Source: Chthoniobacteraceae bacterium
GTDB taxonomy: Bacteria; Verrucomicrobiota; Verrucomicrobiia; Chthoniobacterales; Chthoniobacteraceae
Direction of reading: 5' to 3'
DNA: 59,725 bases
NCBI GenBank assembly: GCA_947471505.1
Contig: CANIWM010000030.1
Span: forward strand, 1-59,725
Shown: piece by piece, positions 1-8,628 of the stretch
Layout: every line of letters begins with the position of its first letter
Numbering within the stretch: position 1 is the stretch's first letter
The notes under the pieces: model-generated
What the model was told of the DNA's origin: nothing
Database searches by the model: none
What the model saw: only the letters and a program-made list of their open reading frames with translations
Made by a program: the position numbers and the translations under genes

Positions 1-139
1 AAAAACGGCAGTTGACCCCGTTTTTGAGGCCGAAAAATAGGGTATTTTACTCTGGAAATTGCCAACTGCGGAGCAGTTGAAAATCACTCACCCGTCCAAG
101 GCTCATTTTTCTCTGAAAATCCGTTCAACTGCCGTTTTT
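1..139. repeat. Inverted-repeat (MITE-like) element at window edge
   Basis: Bases 1-15 (AAAAACGGCAGTTGA) are the exact reverse complement of bases 125-139, giving a 139-bp unit with perfect 15-bp terminal inverted repeats. The inside is AT-richer than the neighbourhood and has no credible ORF; shorter CAACTGC/GCAGTTG motifs recur inside (about 61-80). Because it starts at base 1, the true left end may lie outside the window. It could be a non-autonomous transposon remnant or a long hairpin. Confidence 0.55.
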
Positions 140-141
140 AG

Positions 142-234
142 GTTAAATCGGGACTGCGCGGGGTGAAGGACACGGAGTTCGACATCTTCCACGGCGACAC
201 CCTGACCAACGATTGGGACATCCTGCGCGAGCTG
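142..234 (+). pseudogene. Relic of type I restriction methylase (HsdM) fragment
   Basis: About 30 codons in frame with 163 read VKDTEFDIFHGDTLTNDWDI and then LREL. This resembles the segment of N6-adenine methylase subunits (HsdM) just upstream of the NPPF catalytic motif, where a GVKDTEF-type stretch is followed by HGDTL. The frame is closed by a stop at 139-141 and the match ends near 234, so only a sliver of the gene survives. Neither the SAM-binding region nor the NPPF motif is present. The family call is from memory of the motif, without a database search. Confidence 0.45.
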
Positions 235-236
235 CT

Positions 237-350
237 GACGGCGATGACGACCATGACTATCGGCGGGATGAGCGTGCTGACGACTTGCACTTGCGTGTCG
301 AGTTCGCGCTCATACACGTCGGCGATGAGGTTCATCGTGTCGGAGAATGA
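237..350 (-). pseudogene. Relic of type II secretion GspF/PilC C-terminus
   Basis: On the minus strand from about 350 to 237 the translation includes IADVYERELDTQVQVVSTLI followed by PPIVMVVIAV. This matches the C-terminal region of GspF/PilC inner-membrane platform proteins, in which an (A/I)xxYExExD motif is followed by a hydrophobic helix. Similarity stops abruptly at about 237, next to the opposite-strand methylase relic, and no upstream gspF sequence precedes it. It appears to be a displaced fragment and not a functional gene. Confidence 0.45.
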
Positions 351-421
351 GAAAAAGTAACCTGGCAAAGTGGGAGCGAAGAGGCAAAGCGTGTCGCCGC
401 TCCGATGCGCGCGCGGCTCCG

Positions 422-601
422 TCAATCCCGCTTTGGAGAGGCTGTTGCGCCGGGCGGGTTTTTCTCGGGGGGCGTGGGGTTTTTCTTGCCCCGTGGCCAT
501 AGGACGATGGCGAAGAAGATGAGGTTGAGCGCCGCCAGGAAGAGGAAGCCGTTGCGGACTTTCTGGGCGGCGCGTTTGGCTTCGGGGCTGTTGGGTTCCA
601 T
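422..601 (-). CDS. Small single-pass membrane protein downstream of ispH
   Basis: This 59-codon ORF starts with ATG at 601 and ends with TGA at 424-422. It begins only six bases after the ispH stop, on the same strand, so it is probably translationally coupled to ispH. The N-terminus is charged (MEPNSPEAKRAAQKVRNG), followed by one hydrophobic segment (FLFLAALNLIFFAIVLW, roughly residues 19-35) and a lysine- and proline-rich tail. That is the layout of a small inner-membrane protein with one helix. I recognise no family and no catalytic motif. The call rests on spacing, strand and the clean membrane helix. Confidence 0.5.
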   Translation of the reverse strand: MEPNSPEAKRAAQKVRNGFLFLAALNLIFFAIVLWPRGKKNPTPPEKNPPGATASPKRD

Positions 602-607
602 GGCGCG

Positions 608-1828
608 TCAGGCGAGGACTTGCTCGCGCGCGATGCCGTAGAGGTCGAAGACGCGGACGATGGTTTCTTCGATGAGATTGTTCGGGCAGCTCGCGCCTGC
701 GGTGACGCCGATGACGACGGGCGCGGCGGGCAGCCAGTCGGCAGAGACGACTTCCTCTTTCTTGTGCTGGTCGAAATGGACGATGCGCTGGCCGCTCTCC
801 ATTTTCCCCGCGTTGCGGATGAAGTAAGTGGGCAAGACAGCCTCACCCATTTCCGCGAGGTGCGAGGTGTTCGAGCTGTTGTAGCCGCCGACGACGAGGA
901 GGAGGCTCATCTTTTCTACGAGCATGTCGTTGAGGGCGTCTTGGCGTTCTTGCGTGGCTCCGCAAATGGTGTCGAAAAAGCGGAAGTTCGTCGTGGCTCC
1001 GGCGTCGCGGTCTTTGATTGCGGCGAGGATGCGGCGCTGCACCTCCTCGGTCTCGCCGCGCATCATGGTGGTCTGGTTGGCGACGCCTACGCGCTTGAGG
1101 TGTTGGTCGGGATCAAATGCGTCGCTCATCGCGCCGTCGAAGCGTGCGAGGAATGCGGCGCGGTCGCCGCCGTTGCGGATGTAGTCGCACACGAAGTCGG
1201 TGTCTGCGAGCGAGAGGACGATGAGGTAGTGGCCCTTCCCGCCGATGACTGCGCGGCTGGCGGTGGCGCGGGTTTCTTCGTGGGAGGCTTTGCCGTGGAT
1301 GATGCTGGTCATGTCCTCGGTGGCGTTTTGTTTCACGCGCTTCCAGACGCTCATCACGTCGCCGCACGTGGTGTCCACGATCTGCACGCCGCTTTCTTTT
1401 AAGCGAGCGAGCGTGCCGACATCAGTGCCGAATGCGGGGACGATGACGACGTCGTCGGGCGTGAGGCCATCGACGTGGGCGGTGCGGTCGTGGCCGACGA
1501 TGTTGACGATGCCCATGTCGGCGATCTGGCGGTTCACCTCCGGGTTGTGGATGATTTCGCCGAGGATGAAGACGCGCTTGTCGGCGAAGACTTTGCGCGC
1601 CGCGTAGGCGAGGTCTATGGCGCGCTCGACGCCGTAGCAAAAGCCGAACTGCTTCGCGAGTTTCACGGTGACGCCGCCTACGGAAAGGACGCCGCCATTT
1701 GCGCGCACGCGCTCTACGACTTCGCTGCGGTAATGCGTCTCGACCTGCGCTTGCACGGCGGCCATGACATCGGGCGTGCGCAGGTTCACTCGTTTTGGCG
1801 TCGGTGGATTGGCTGTTGTCTCGGACAT
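608..1828 (-). CDS. ispH: 4-hydroxy-3-methylbut-2-enyl diphosphate reductase (IspH/LytB)
   Basis: IspH catalyses the last step of the MEP isoprenoid pathway, converting HMBPP to IPP and DMAPP with a [4Fe-4S] cluster in the cytoplasm. The protein is about 406 residues with the ATG at 1828 (MSETTANPPT), longer than the roughly 316-residue enterobacterial enzyme and close to the cyanobacterial/plastid type. Three cysteines sit in the expected contexts: C64 (FGFCYGVERAID), C155 (VDTTCGDVMS) and C289 (FDTICGATQ). The GYNSSNTSHLAEMGE stretch matches the substrate-binding S-N motif. The frame stays open to 1885, but the internal ATG fits the family N-terminus better. It is divergent from purD, with 87 bases between the starts. 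Confidence 0.95.
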   Translation of the reverse strand: MSETTANPPTPKRVNLRTPDVMAAVQAQVETHYRSEVVERVRANGGVLSVGGVTVKLAKQFGFCYGVERAIDLAYAARKVFADKRVFILGEIIHNPEVNRQIADMGIVNIVGHDRTAHVDGLTPDDVVIVPAFGTDVGTLARLKESGVQIVDTTCGDVMSVWKRVKQNATEDMTSIIHGKASHEETRATASRAVIGGKGHYLIVLSLADTDFVCDYIRNGGDRAAFLARFDGAMSDAFDPDQHLKRVGVANQTTMMRGETEEVQRRILAAIKDRDAGATTNFRFFDTICGATQERQDALNDMLVEKMSLLLVVGGYNSSNTSHLAEMGEAVLPTYFIRNAGKMESGQRIVHFDQHKKEEVVSADWLPAAPVVIGVTAGASCPNNLIEETIVRVFDLYGIAREQVLA

Positions 1829-1915
1829 GATGCGGGGACTGTGGGCGATACGCTGCGCAGGCGCAACCTTCCGCGTGCTTGCCAAGCTGCGCGCGTTCCC
1901 GTTCCCTCCGCGCGC

Positions 1916-3175
1916 ATGAAAGTCCTAGTCATCGGTAGCGGTGGGCGCGAACACGCGCTCGTGTGGAAATTACGGCAGTCGCCGCGCGTCTCGGCGGTTT
2001 TTTGCGCGCCGGGAAATGGCGGCATCGCGGAGCTGGCGACGTGCATGCCCATTAAGATCACGGAGCACGATGCGCTCGTGCAGTTTGCGAAAGGGGAGGG
2101 GATCGGGCTGACGGTCGTGGGGCCGGATGATGCGCTGGCGGCGGGAATCGTGGACCGTTTCGATGCGGAAGGGTTGCGCATTTTCGGCGTGAACCAATCG
2201 TCGGCGCGGTTGGAGTCGTCGAAGGTCTTCGCGAAGGAGTTCATGTTCCGCCACGGTATCCCGACGGCGGCGAGCGGGCAGTTTTCCGATGCGAATGCGG
2301 CGCGTGTTTTCGCTGCGAAAATGAAGACGCCCATCGTGGTGAAGGCGAGCGGCCTCGCGCTGGGAAAGGGCGTGATCATCGCCGAGACGCACGCAGAGGC
2401 GGAGACGGCGATTCGCGAGATTATGGAGGAGCGCAAGTTTGGCGAAGCGGGCGCGGAGGTGGTGATCGAGGAGTTCCTCGAAGGCGAGGAGTGCAGCATC
2501 CACGCGCTCGTGGACGGCGAGAGCTATCTCCTTTTCCCCAGCGCGCAGGACCACAAGCGTGCGCTAGATGGCGACAAGGGGCTGAACACCGGCGGCATGG
2601 GTACGTTCAGCCCGGCGGATAAAGTGCTGCCGCCCGAACTGGAGGCGCGCGTGCGGACGGAAGTGCTGGATCGGTTTATCGCGGGCGTGAAAGCGGACGG
2701 GCTGGATTTTCGCGGGATGCTTTTCCCCGGCCTCATGGTGACGAGCGACGGGCCGAGGGTGCTGGAGTTTAACTGCCGCTTCGGCGACCCGGAGACGCAA
2801 GTGCTCCTCACACGGCTCGACAGCGACTTGCTCGAACTGCTGGAGGCGACCATTGACAAGCGGCTCGCCACGGTCGCTCCCACATGGTGCGCGGATGCCG
2901 CCGTATGCGTCATCATGGCGAGCGGCGGCTATCCAGGAGCTTACGCAGGCGGGAAAGAAATCACCGGGCTCGCCGAGGCGCAGGCGACGGTTTTCCATGC
3001 GGGGACGAGGCGTGAGGGCGAGCGCATCGTCACGGCTGGTGGGCGGGTGCTCGGCGTCACGACCCTCGCGCCGACGCTGGCGGAGGCGCGCGCTAAAGCC
3101 TACGCAGCGGTGAGCGGGATTGCGTTCGAGGGCGCGCAGTTTCGCACGGACATCGGGGCGAAAGGCGTGGCGTAA
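1916..3175 (+). CDS. purD: Phosphoribosylamine-glycine ligase (GAR synthetase)
   Basis: PurD joins phosphoribosylamine and glycine using ATP, the second step of de novo purine synthesis. The 419-residue protein has the usual length. It opens with MKVLVIGSGGREHAL, the N-domain nucleotide-binding loop, and carries ATP-grasp motifs (VVKASGLALGKGV, LNTGGMGTFSPA, EFNCRFGDPETQ). The frame extends upstream to 1475, but that part is antisense to ispH, so ATG 1916 is the start. The gene ends three bases from the convergent msrB stop. Confidence 0.97.
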   Translation: MKVLVIGSGGREHALVWKLRQSPRVSAVFCAPGNGGIAELATCMPIKITEHDALVQFAKGEGIGLTVVGPDDALAAGIVDRFDAEGLRIFGVNQSSARLESSKVFAKEFMFRHGIPTAASGQFSDANAARVFAAKMKTPIVVKASGLALGKGVIIAETHAEAETAIREIMEERKFGEAGAEVVIEEFLEGEECSIHALVDGESYLLFPSAQDHKRALDGDKGLNTGGMGTFSPADKVLPPELEARVRTEVLDRFIAGVKADGLDFRGMLFPGLMVTSDGPRVLEFNCRFGDPETQVLLTRLDSDLLELLEATIDKRLATVAPTWCADAAVCVIMASGGYPGAYAGGKEITGLAEAQATVFHAGTRREGERIVTAGGRVLGVTTLAPTLAEARAKAYAAVSGIAFEGAQFRTDIGAKGVA

Positions 3176-3178
3176 AGC

Positions 3179-3739
3179 CTACTTCTTTTCCTTGGGCTGC
3201 TCGGGGCCGAAGAGGTTCGCGTATTTTTCGAGCCCCTCAGCCTTGAGCTGCGAGAGCGGGACGAATTTGAGCGCGGCGCTGTTGATGCAGTAGCGTTTGC
3301 CGGTGGGCTTTGGGCCGTCGTCGAAGACGTGGCCGAGGTGGGCGTTGCTGGTTTTGGCGACAACTTCGACGCGGATCATACCGTGTTTGGTGTCTTTTTT
3401 CTCGAGGACTTCGTCTTTATCTACGGGCTGGAAAAAGCTGGGCCAGCCGGTGCCGGAGTCGAACTTCGTGGTGCTGGCGAAGAGGGGCTTTTTGCTGATG
3501 ACGTCGAGGTAGAGCCCTTGCTCGTGGTTGTTCCAATACTTGTTGGCGAAGGGTTTCTCGGTGCCGCCCATGATGCAGACGTTGTAGGCTTCTGGGTCGA
3601 GGTGCTTGGCGAGTTCCTCTTTGCTGAGTTTGGAGAGGTCTTTAGTGGAGTCTGTGTTCACGGTTTTTGGTGGTTCGGCGTTGCAGGCGGCGGCGATGAG
3701 TGTGATGGCTGCGGCGGTGAATCGGATGATACGTTTCAT
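3179..3739 (-). CDS. msrB: Peptide-methionine (R)-S-oxide reductase MsrB, probable lipoprotein
   Basis: MsrB reduces methionine-R-sulfoxide in damaged proteins. The 186-residue product has an N-terminal hydrophobic stretch ending in a lipobox-like AAAC (C19), so it is probably an exported lipoprotein acting outside the cytoplasm. The catalytic domain covers about residues 38-160, with GTEKPFANKYWNNHEQGLY, GTGWPSF (97-103), NAHLGHVFDDGP and the catalytic cysteine C151 in RYCINSAALKF. The two CxxC zinc-binding pairs of many MsrBs are absent. It stands alone, convergent with purD. Confidence 0.93.
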   Translation of the reverse strand: MKRIIRFTAAAITLIAAACNAEPPKTVNTDSTKDLSKLSKEELAKHLDPEAYNVCIMGGTEKPFANKYWNNHEQGLYLDVISKKPLFASTTKFDSGTGWPSFFQPVDKDEVLEKKDTKHGMIRVEVVAKTSNAHLGHVFDDGPKPTGKRYCINSAALKFVPLSQLKAEGLEKYANLFGPEQPKEKK

Positions 3740-3801
3740 GGTTCGTAGGAGCGGAGACTAGCGATGTTTATTCCCGTGGGAAGCGGGTATTGATGAGAAT
3801 A

Positions 3802-4059
3802 TCATGCCCCAAATTTTCGAATGGAGAGGATGTGGATCTCGCTCACGGGCTCATCCACCCACCATACGATTTGCCAGCGCCCAAAAGTCTTTTCCCGAAT
3901 CAAATCACGGCGGTCAGCACGGATGAAGCGGTCCGGATCAAGGTGAGGAAACTTTGCGAGATGCCGGATCAAATCGAGCACGATCAGCTTTTGGGTGCGG
4001 GACAGTTGAAGGAATGACTCCGTGGCATCCTCGCCAAGAAACCACGCGCAGGGATTCAC
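3802..4059 (-). CDS. RelE/ParE-superfamily toxin-like protein
   Basis: The 85-residue product starts with GTG at 4059, which overlaps the TGA of the upstream antitoxin-like gene (GTGA), a typical coupled arrangement. The second half (LIREKTFGRWQIVWWVDEPV followed by SEIHILSIRKF) has the alternating hydrophobic strands and terminal RKF of ParE/RelE-fold toxins, which either poison gyrase or cleave mRNA on ribosomes. The assignment rests on size, the last strands and the gene pairing. I cannot say which target it has. Upstream partner: 4056-4253. Confidence 0.6.
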   Translation of the reverse strand: MNPCAWFLGEDATESFLQLSRTQKLIVLDLIRHLAKFPHLDPDRFIRADRRDLIREKTFGRWQIVWWVDEPVSEIHILSIRKFGA

Positions 4060-4253
4060 TCAATTCCTGCCCGCTTGAGCAGTTCCTGTTCGCCGACTTT
4101 TTTCCCGTTCAGCATTTCCGCATGGCGATGGCGCAATTCTTCGTCCCAGTTCTTCTCACGCTCGGCAGCGAGGCTTGCCAGCATGGCGAGCAGGCGCTCT
4201 TGCTGTGCCGCACTGAACTTTGGGATTTCGGCTTCGGCTTGTGCAAAACTCAT
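4056..4253 (-). CDS. Antitoxin-like small protein
   Basis: This 65-residue protein begins with ATG at 4253 (MSFAQAEAEIPKFSAAQQER) and is followed directly by the toxin-like gene. The N-terminal half (EIPKFSAAQQERLLAMLASL) has the heptad-like helix seen in many RelB/addiction-module antitoxins, and the rest is charged (KNWDEELRHRHAEMLNGKK). The open frame continues upstream to 4394, into the beta-propeller gene, but the short start gives the usual antitoxin size. It likely neutralises the product of 3802-4059 and may repress its own promoter. The beta-propeller gene ends 41 bases upstream. Confidence 0.55.
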   Translation of the reverse strand: MSFAQAEAEIPKFSAAQQERLLAMLASLAAEREKNWDEELRHRHAEMLNGKKVGEQELLKRAGIE

Positions 4254-4294
4254 GTTCGTATCATGCGCAGATGGATGCCAAACGCAAGATGGCG

Positions 4295-7200
4295 TTATCT
4301 GTTCGGCGGGGCGATGTAGCGCACACCGTAGTCGCCCTCGGGGAGCCAGAAGCCGGTGGTGAGGTCGCCGATGATGCTGCTCGGGCTGCTCCACCAGTTG
4401 TTGCCGCCGTAGGTGCCGACGATTTCGAGTTGCGATGGGTTCGCGATATTCACGATGCCGAGGGCGACGCCTCCGCTGCGATAGAAGGCGAGGTCGCCGA
4501 CGATGCTCCAGTCGTAGATGTAGGAGGTGTTGGAGGGGAAGATGAGTGTGTCGCGAAGGGTGAATTTACCTTCGTCGGTGAGGGTCCACGCGTCGAGAGT
4601 GGGGACGAGTTTAGCGAGCGGGCCGGTGGTGTCGGTTTCGTTGTGATGGATGTAGGCGGTGCCGCGATCGAAGCGGAAGGTGCTGCCGCTCCAGCGTTGG
4701 CCGAGCGGGATGCTGTCCACGAGATGCGCTGTGCCGTCGAAGGCGGCGGCGTGGATGTATTGCTGGGAGTTATCGGCGTGACCGCTGGCGTCGTAGCCGG
4801 GGCCGACGACGTAAAGGAGTTCGCCTTTGCGGTCGATGGCGCGGAGTTCGCCGGGGAGGCTGATGGGCGAGGAGACGACTGGCGCGGCGGGGTCGGCGTA
4901 ATCAACCACATCGAGGAAGTGGCGGTTGTCGTCGGCGGGTTCGCCCGTCGTGTCGTCGAGGGTGTAGTAGTAGCGGTAGCTGTTGTTGAAATGGCTGGCG
5001 AGGACCTTGCCGTTGGCGGCGAAGGCGTCGCTGAAAGTAGAGTTCGCTTTGCGCTCCACTTTTGTGGTGTTCAGAAATTGCGGGCTGCGGGGATTGGTGA
5101 TGTCGAAGGCGTGAAGGGTGAGCATGGAGGAGCCGCCCCAGCCCCAGCGGACACAACCACCGTCCCCGGCGACTATGTTGGACACGGACAAAGAGCCTCC
5201 GACGTTGCTTGTGGTAAGTTGCGCGGAGTCGCTGCTGGCGACAGCAGCCCTGAGCGGCACCGCCGAGGTTGTCGCACTGAGTGCGGGAGCTTCCACCAGC
5301 ACGGCGGAGCGCCTCACGACGGTGGCAGAGCCCGCCGAGAGTGTGAGCGTCCCTGAGTTGGCAAACACGATCCCGCCGCCATACCAGCCGCCGTAGTAAG
5401 TGTTCTTTTGCGCGATGACTGCGGTGGTGTCGGTGGGGAAAAGGAGCGACATATTTCCGTAGGAAAGGCCGTCCGTTGCAGTGGTTTCGCCGAGTTTCAC
5501 GATTTGCGGGAGTGAGGCGATGGAGAAGACGGAGAGCTTCACGGGGCCAGTCGCGCCGTTGCCGTAGTAATAGGGAGCCATTATCGTAGCCGCGCCGTCT
5601 GGCACGACTGCGGTGGTGGATTGCACGACATAGAGCATGTCGCCTTTTAGCTCCGCCGCTTGCACGGCGCCGTCCCCGAGGTCGAGGGTGCTGAGGGTGT
5701 CGTCGGTGTTTTCCTGCGTGGAGACGGAGAGGACGGGCCTTCGGTCGCTGAGGTGCTGGCCGAGCTGGAGGAGGTGCTTGCCCGCGACCCACACGCGGTT
5801 GACGTTCCATGCAAGCTCGACGTCCGCTTTCACCACAGGCACGTCGCGGTCGGAGATGTCCACGGTGAGTAGATCTGCTTGGCTGATCGCCAGCACGGTG
5901 TCGTCTTTTACGGCGGTGCGGCGGGGGACGAAGCCGTGCTTAATTACGCCACGCAGCGCGAGGCTGTCGCGGTTCAAATCCACGAGTTGCACGCCGCCTT
6001 GGCCGGAGCCCCACCACCACCAGCCTTCGCTGTAGGGGAGCATGATGAGCCCGGCTTCGGGCAGGACGGTGAAGGCTTTGTCGTCCCACTCCGCCTCGCT
6101 GTACGTCCAGTTCGTGCCGACGGGGAGTTGGGAAAGTTGGACGGGCTTTGTCGCATCGGCGACATCGTAAAGGGAGACGGTGACGCGGTTTTGGCCATCG
6201 TCCGTGCGCAGTCTGCCGACGGTGACGAGGCGGTCGCCGAGCGGCTCGATGTAGCTGGAGAAGCCGGGGACGTGCAGCTCGCCGCTGAGTGTGGGCTTGG
6301 CGGGGTCCGTGTTGTCCACGATCCAGAGCGGGTCTTGCTGGACGGCGGTGACGATATACACGCGGTCGCCGTCGAAGCGCACGGCGCGGGTGATTTCGTT
6401 GTCGCCGACGTTGATGGAGCCGACCGGCGTCGGATTGGAGAGGTCTGCGGCGTCGAAGTTTTCGAGGTGCGTGTAGCTGCTCCGGCCCGGCCGGTTTGCC
6501 CACCAGTTTTCGTTCACGGACGAGACAACGCTCAGGACGCCGTTGCGCTCGTGCAGCTTAAACTTATCATACACGCTGCCCTGCACGGTCACGGTGCCTC
6601 CGCCTCCAACGGTGCCATCGGGGGTGCTGACATCAACAAGATGGACGTTCGTTTTGTACCCGCCAGAGGAGCCGGACGTGTAGTCGTAATTCGGCTCCGC
6701 GACCATGAAGCACCGGTTGCTCGCCTGGACCGCGCTGGCCCAGTTGTATCCGCTGCCGGAGAGCGTCACCGTGTTGCGCACGACAGGCGCGGTGGGCGTC
6801 GAGAAATCGTAGCCCGTCACTTCCAAGTTCGTCTGCCAGCCCCAATTATCCGTGCCCGCCGCGGGCACCGTCTTCGCGATGATGAGCGACGTGCCGATGA
6901 GGCGGCTATTATTGATCCACCCGGTAAAAGGCACACGCGCCACGATGGTCGGCTCGCCCGTGCTCACATCGCAGACGAGCAGTTCTCCGCTTTGATCAAT
7001 CTGGTCGAAAGACGGCGAGCCGCTCGTCCACCCGAGTTCCTTTGGCGTGCGCTTGATGAGCAAAACGTGCGTCGCATCGAGCTGGTAAAGGTCTTCGCCC
7101 ACGCCCGGCATCCGCAGCGTGCCGAGCAGCGCGGGCTTTGCCGTATCCGCGATGTCGATGTTTTGCAGGCCGCGATACTGGTTGTAAAAATACAGGTGAT

Positions 7201-7747
7201 CGCCATCGAGCGTCCAGATGTCGCTCTCCGTCACCGTCCGTGCCGGGGCCGTGCTGTCTTTCCCGCCGATCGAGGGGGTTCCTGCCGAGTTCCCCGCAAA
7301 CGTCGTCACCACCCCCGAACTTGTCCCGAGCGATAGATTTCCCCCCGGCTGTGCGGCGACTTGCTCGCCGAGAAAGTTTGTCGTCCCCGTATAGAACGCA
7401 TGCGGCAGAGCCCCCGCCTGCCGCCCGAAGACGCGCAGGTAGCGCTTCGAGACTCGCGAGCGCATCGTGAAGACGACCTCTTTCGCCCCCCCGTCCAAGG
7501 TGCTGGAGGACACCGTCGCCCACGGCTGCTTCTTCTGCGCCGTCTTCCGCTGGAGCGTCACCTCCCGGAAGCCCGCAGGCACGCGCACCCGCACCTTGCG
7601 CCCCGAGATCGCCGCGATCACGGGTTCCGTATCCGGCGTGATGCTGTGGCGGAGGTTAGTCCCCCCAATCGCAGGCAGCGCCAGCAGCGCGGCGACGGCG
7701 GTTGTGAGAATGTAGGGCCTGAAGGTCTGTGAAGTCATGGTGTGCAT
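4295..7747 (-). CDS. Large secreted beta-propeller protein
   Basis: This 1150-residue protein has an N-terminal signal sequence (YILTTAVAALLALPAIGG) and is predicted to be exported. After about 150 residues of N-terminal domain there is a long run of propeller blades, with phrases such as ESDIWTLDGDHLYFYNQYRG, LQNIDIADTAKPALLGTL and VDNTDPAKPTLSGELHVPG. This fits the beta-propeller-domain family of secreted bacterial and archaeal proteins (I recall Pfam Beta_propel). No catalytic residues are recognisable, so a binding or scaffold role is the best guess. The start could also be the ATG at 7738, three codons in. It is transcribed toward the toxin-antitoxin pair. Confidence 0.8.
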   Translation of the reverse strand: MHTMTSQTFRPYILTTAVAALLALPAIGGTNLRHSITPDTEPVIAAISGRKVRVRVPAGFREVTLQRKTAQKKQPWATVSSSTLDGGAKEVVFTMRSRVSKRYLRVFGRQAGALPHAFYTGTTNFLGEQVAAQPGGNLSLGTSSGVVTTFAGNSAGTPSIGGKDSTAPARTVTESDIWTLDGDHLYFYNQYRGLQNIDIADTAKPALLGTLRMPGVGEDLYQLDATHVLLIKRTPKELGWTSGSPSFDQIDQSGELLVCDVSTGEPTIVARVPFTGWINNSRLIGTSLIIAKTVPAAGTDNWGWQTNLEVTGYDFSTPTAPVVRNTVTLSGSGYNWASAVQASNRCFMVAEPNYDYTSGSSGGYKTNVHLVDVSTPDGTVGGGGTVTVQGSVYDKFKLHERNGVLSVVSSVNENWWANRPGRSSYTHLENFDAADLSNPTPVGSINVGDNEITRAVRFDGDRVYIVTAVQQDPLWIVDNTDPAKPTLSGELHVPGFSSYIEPLGDRLVTVGRLRTDDGQNRVTVSLYDVADATKPVQLSQLPVGTNWTYSEAEWDDKAFTVLPEAGLIMLPYSEGWWWWGSGQGGVQLVDLNRDSLALRGVIKHGFVPRRTAVKDDTVLAISQADLLTVDISDRDVPVVKADVELAWNVNRVWVAGKHLLQLGQHLSDRRPVLSVSTQENTDDTLSTLDLGDGAVQAAELKGDMLYVVQSTTAVVPDGAATIMAPYYYGNGATGPVKLSVFSIASLPQIVKLGETTATDGLSYGNMSLLFPTDTTAVIAQKNTYYGGWYGGGIVFANSGTLTLSAGSATVVRRSAVLVEAPALSATTSAVPLRAAVASSDSAQLTTSNVGGSLSVSNIVAGDGGCVRWGWGGSSMLTLHAFDITNPRSPQFLNTTKVERKANSTFSDAFAANGKVLASHFNNSYRYYYTLDDTTGEPADDNRHFLDVVDYADPAAPVVSSPISLPGELRAIDRKGELLYVVGPGYDASGHADNSQQYIHAAAFDGTAHLVDSIPLGQRWSGSTFRFDRGTAYIHHNETDTTGPLAKLVPTLDAWTLTDEGKFTLRDTLIFPSNTSYIYDWSIVGDLAFYRSGGVALGIVNIANPSQLEIVGTYGGNNWWSSPSSIIGDLTTGFWLPEGDYGVRYIAPPNR

Positions 7748-7851
7748 GGATGATTACGCCGTGTAGTCGCACGTGAAAAGAAGAGTCTTAGCGGCCTGTT
7801 CAAAAAATACTTGGCAACGAGGAGCAGGCGCTCATTCTCGCTACCAACCCG

Positions 7852-8580
7852 ATGAACACATCCAAGTCGTTGCTAGAATCACACAGACGCAAATTCACGC
7901 CCCACCCCCGCGCAAAACGCACCACCGGAGTCCTCCTCACACTTGCCGTCGCCACGCTCACCTGCTTCACCAGTAGTTGCACCAGCGAGCCCATCATCTG
8001 CCGCAACGGAGTTTCCGGTGTCGCCCTAGGCGAAGTCGGTATCGAAGCGCTCCTCGCCGCCTCTGCGGTCGGCGGCGGCGGCTCCACACCCAAACACCTA
8101 GGCAACTTTGAAACCTCCGACACCACCTACCTCGGCGGCTTCATCCCCATCAAACAATCGCACGGCTCCGACCGCAGCATCGACAACGGCACCAAATTCT
8201 TCGTGGACGGGCGCAAGCGTGGCTGCCTCCCTAGAGTCCTCGAAGTCGCCAAACCCGGCCCCCACGTCATCCGCCTAGAGATACCCGCATTTCAGCCCTA
8301 CGAGCTCACGCTCTCCGAGACCATTCAGATAAAAGTCGGACAACACAGCGTAGAAGCATGGCCCCCCGTTATCGTCGATTGCCTCAGCGGCGAAATCTTC
8401 ACCACTCGCGAAACCGCCACCGTCAACCCAGACCGCAACAGCGGCAAACGGCGCCCGACCGACCTCACGAAAAAAGTCGGCGATACCCCCATCCTCATCG
8501 TCACCACTACAGAAAAACAGCAACCCGGCTGGCGAAAAATCGGCCAACTCCATCCCTCATGGCGCAACGGGGCACGCTGA
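7852..8580 (+). CDS. Lipoprotein with PEGA-like domain
   Basis: The 242-residue product has a basic N-terminus, a hydrophobic segment (TGVLLTLAVATLTCF) and a possible lipobox at TSSC, so it is probably a lipoprotein. The stretch TKFFVDGRKRGCLPRVLEVA continuing GPHVIRLEIPAFQPYEL matches the pattern of PEGA domains (short beta-rich surface domains, roughly residues 125-160). The C-terminus is polar. The 104 bases before it separate it from the divergent beta-propeller gene, and its 3' end faces the LamG/dehydrogenase gene. The role is unknown; cell-surface attachment is an inference. Confidence 0.65.
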   Translation: MNTSKSLLESHRRKFTPHPRAKRTTGVLLTLAVATLTCFTSSCTSEPIICRNGVSGVALGEVGIEALLAASAVGGGGSTPKHLGNFETSDTTYLGGFIPIKQSHGSDRSIDNGTKFFVDGRKRGCLPRVLEVAKPGPHVIRLEIPAFQPYELTLSETIQIKVGQHSVEAWPPVIVDCLSGEIFTTRETATVNPDRNSGKRRPTDLTKKVGDTPILIVTTTEKQQPGWRKIGQLHPSWRNGAR

Positions 8581-8628
8581 ACTGAGGCCCCGCTGTTGAA
8601 TCGAAGATAGCCGAGGAGCCCGATCGCC

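Noticed and set aside
1475-1915. Long N-terminal extension of the purD frame
   Set aside because: It is antisense to ispH and lacks PurD homology; the conserved MKVLVIGSGG start at 1916 is clear.
3175-3182. Bidirectional terminator between purD and msrB
   Set aside because: The convergent stops are only three bases apart, with no hairpin plus T-run visible between them.
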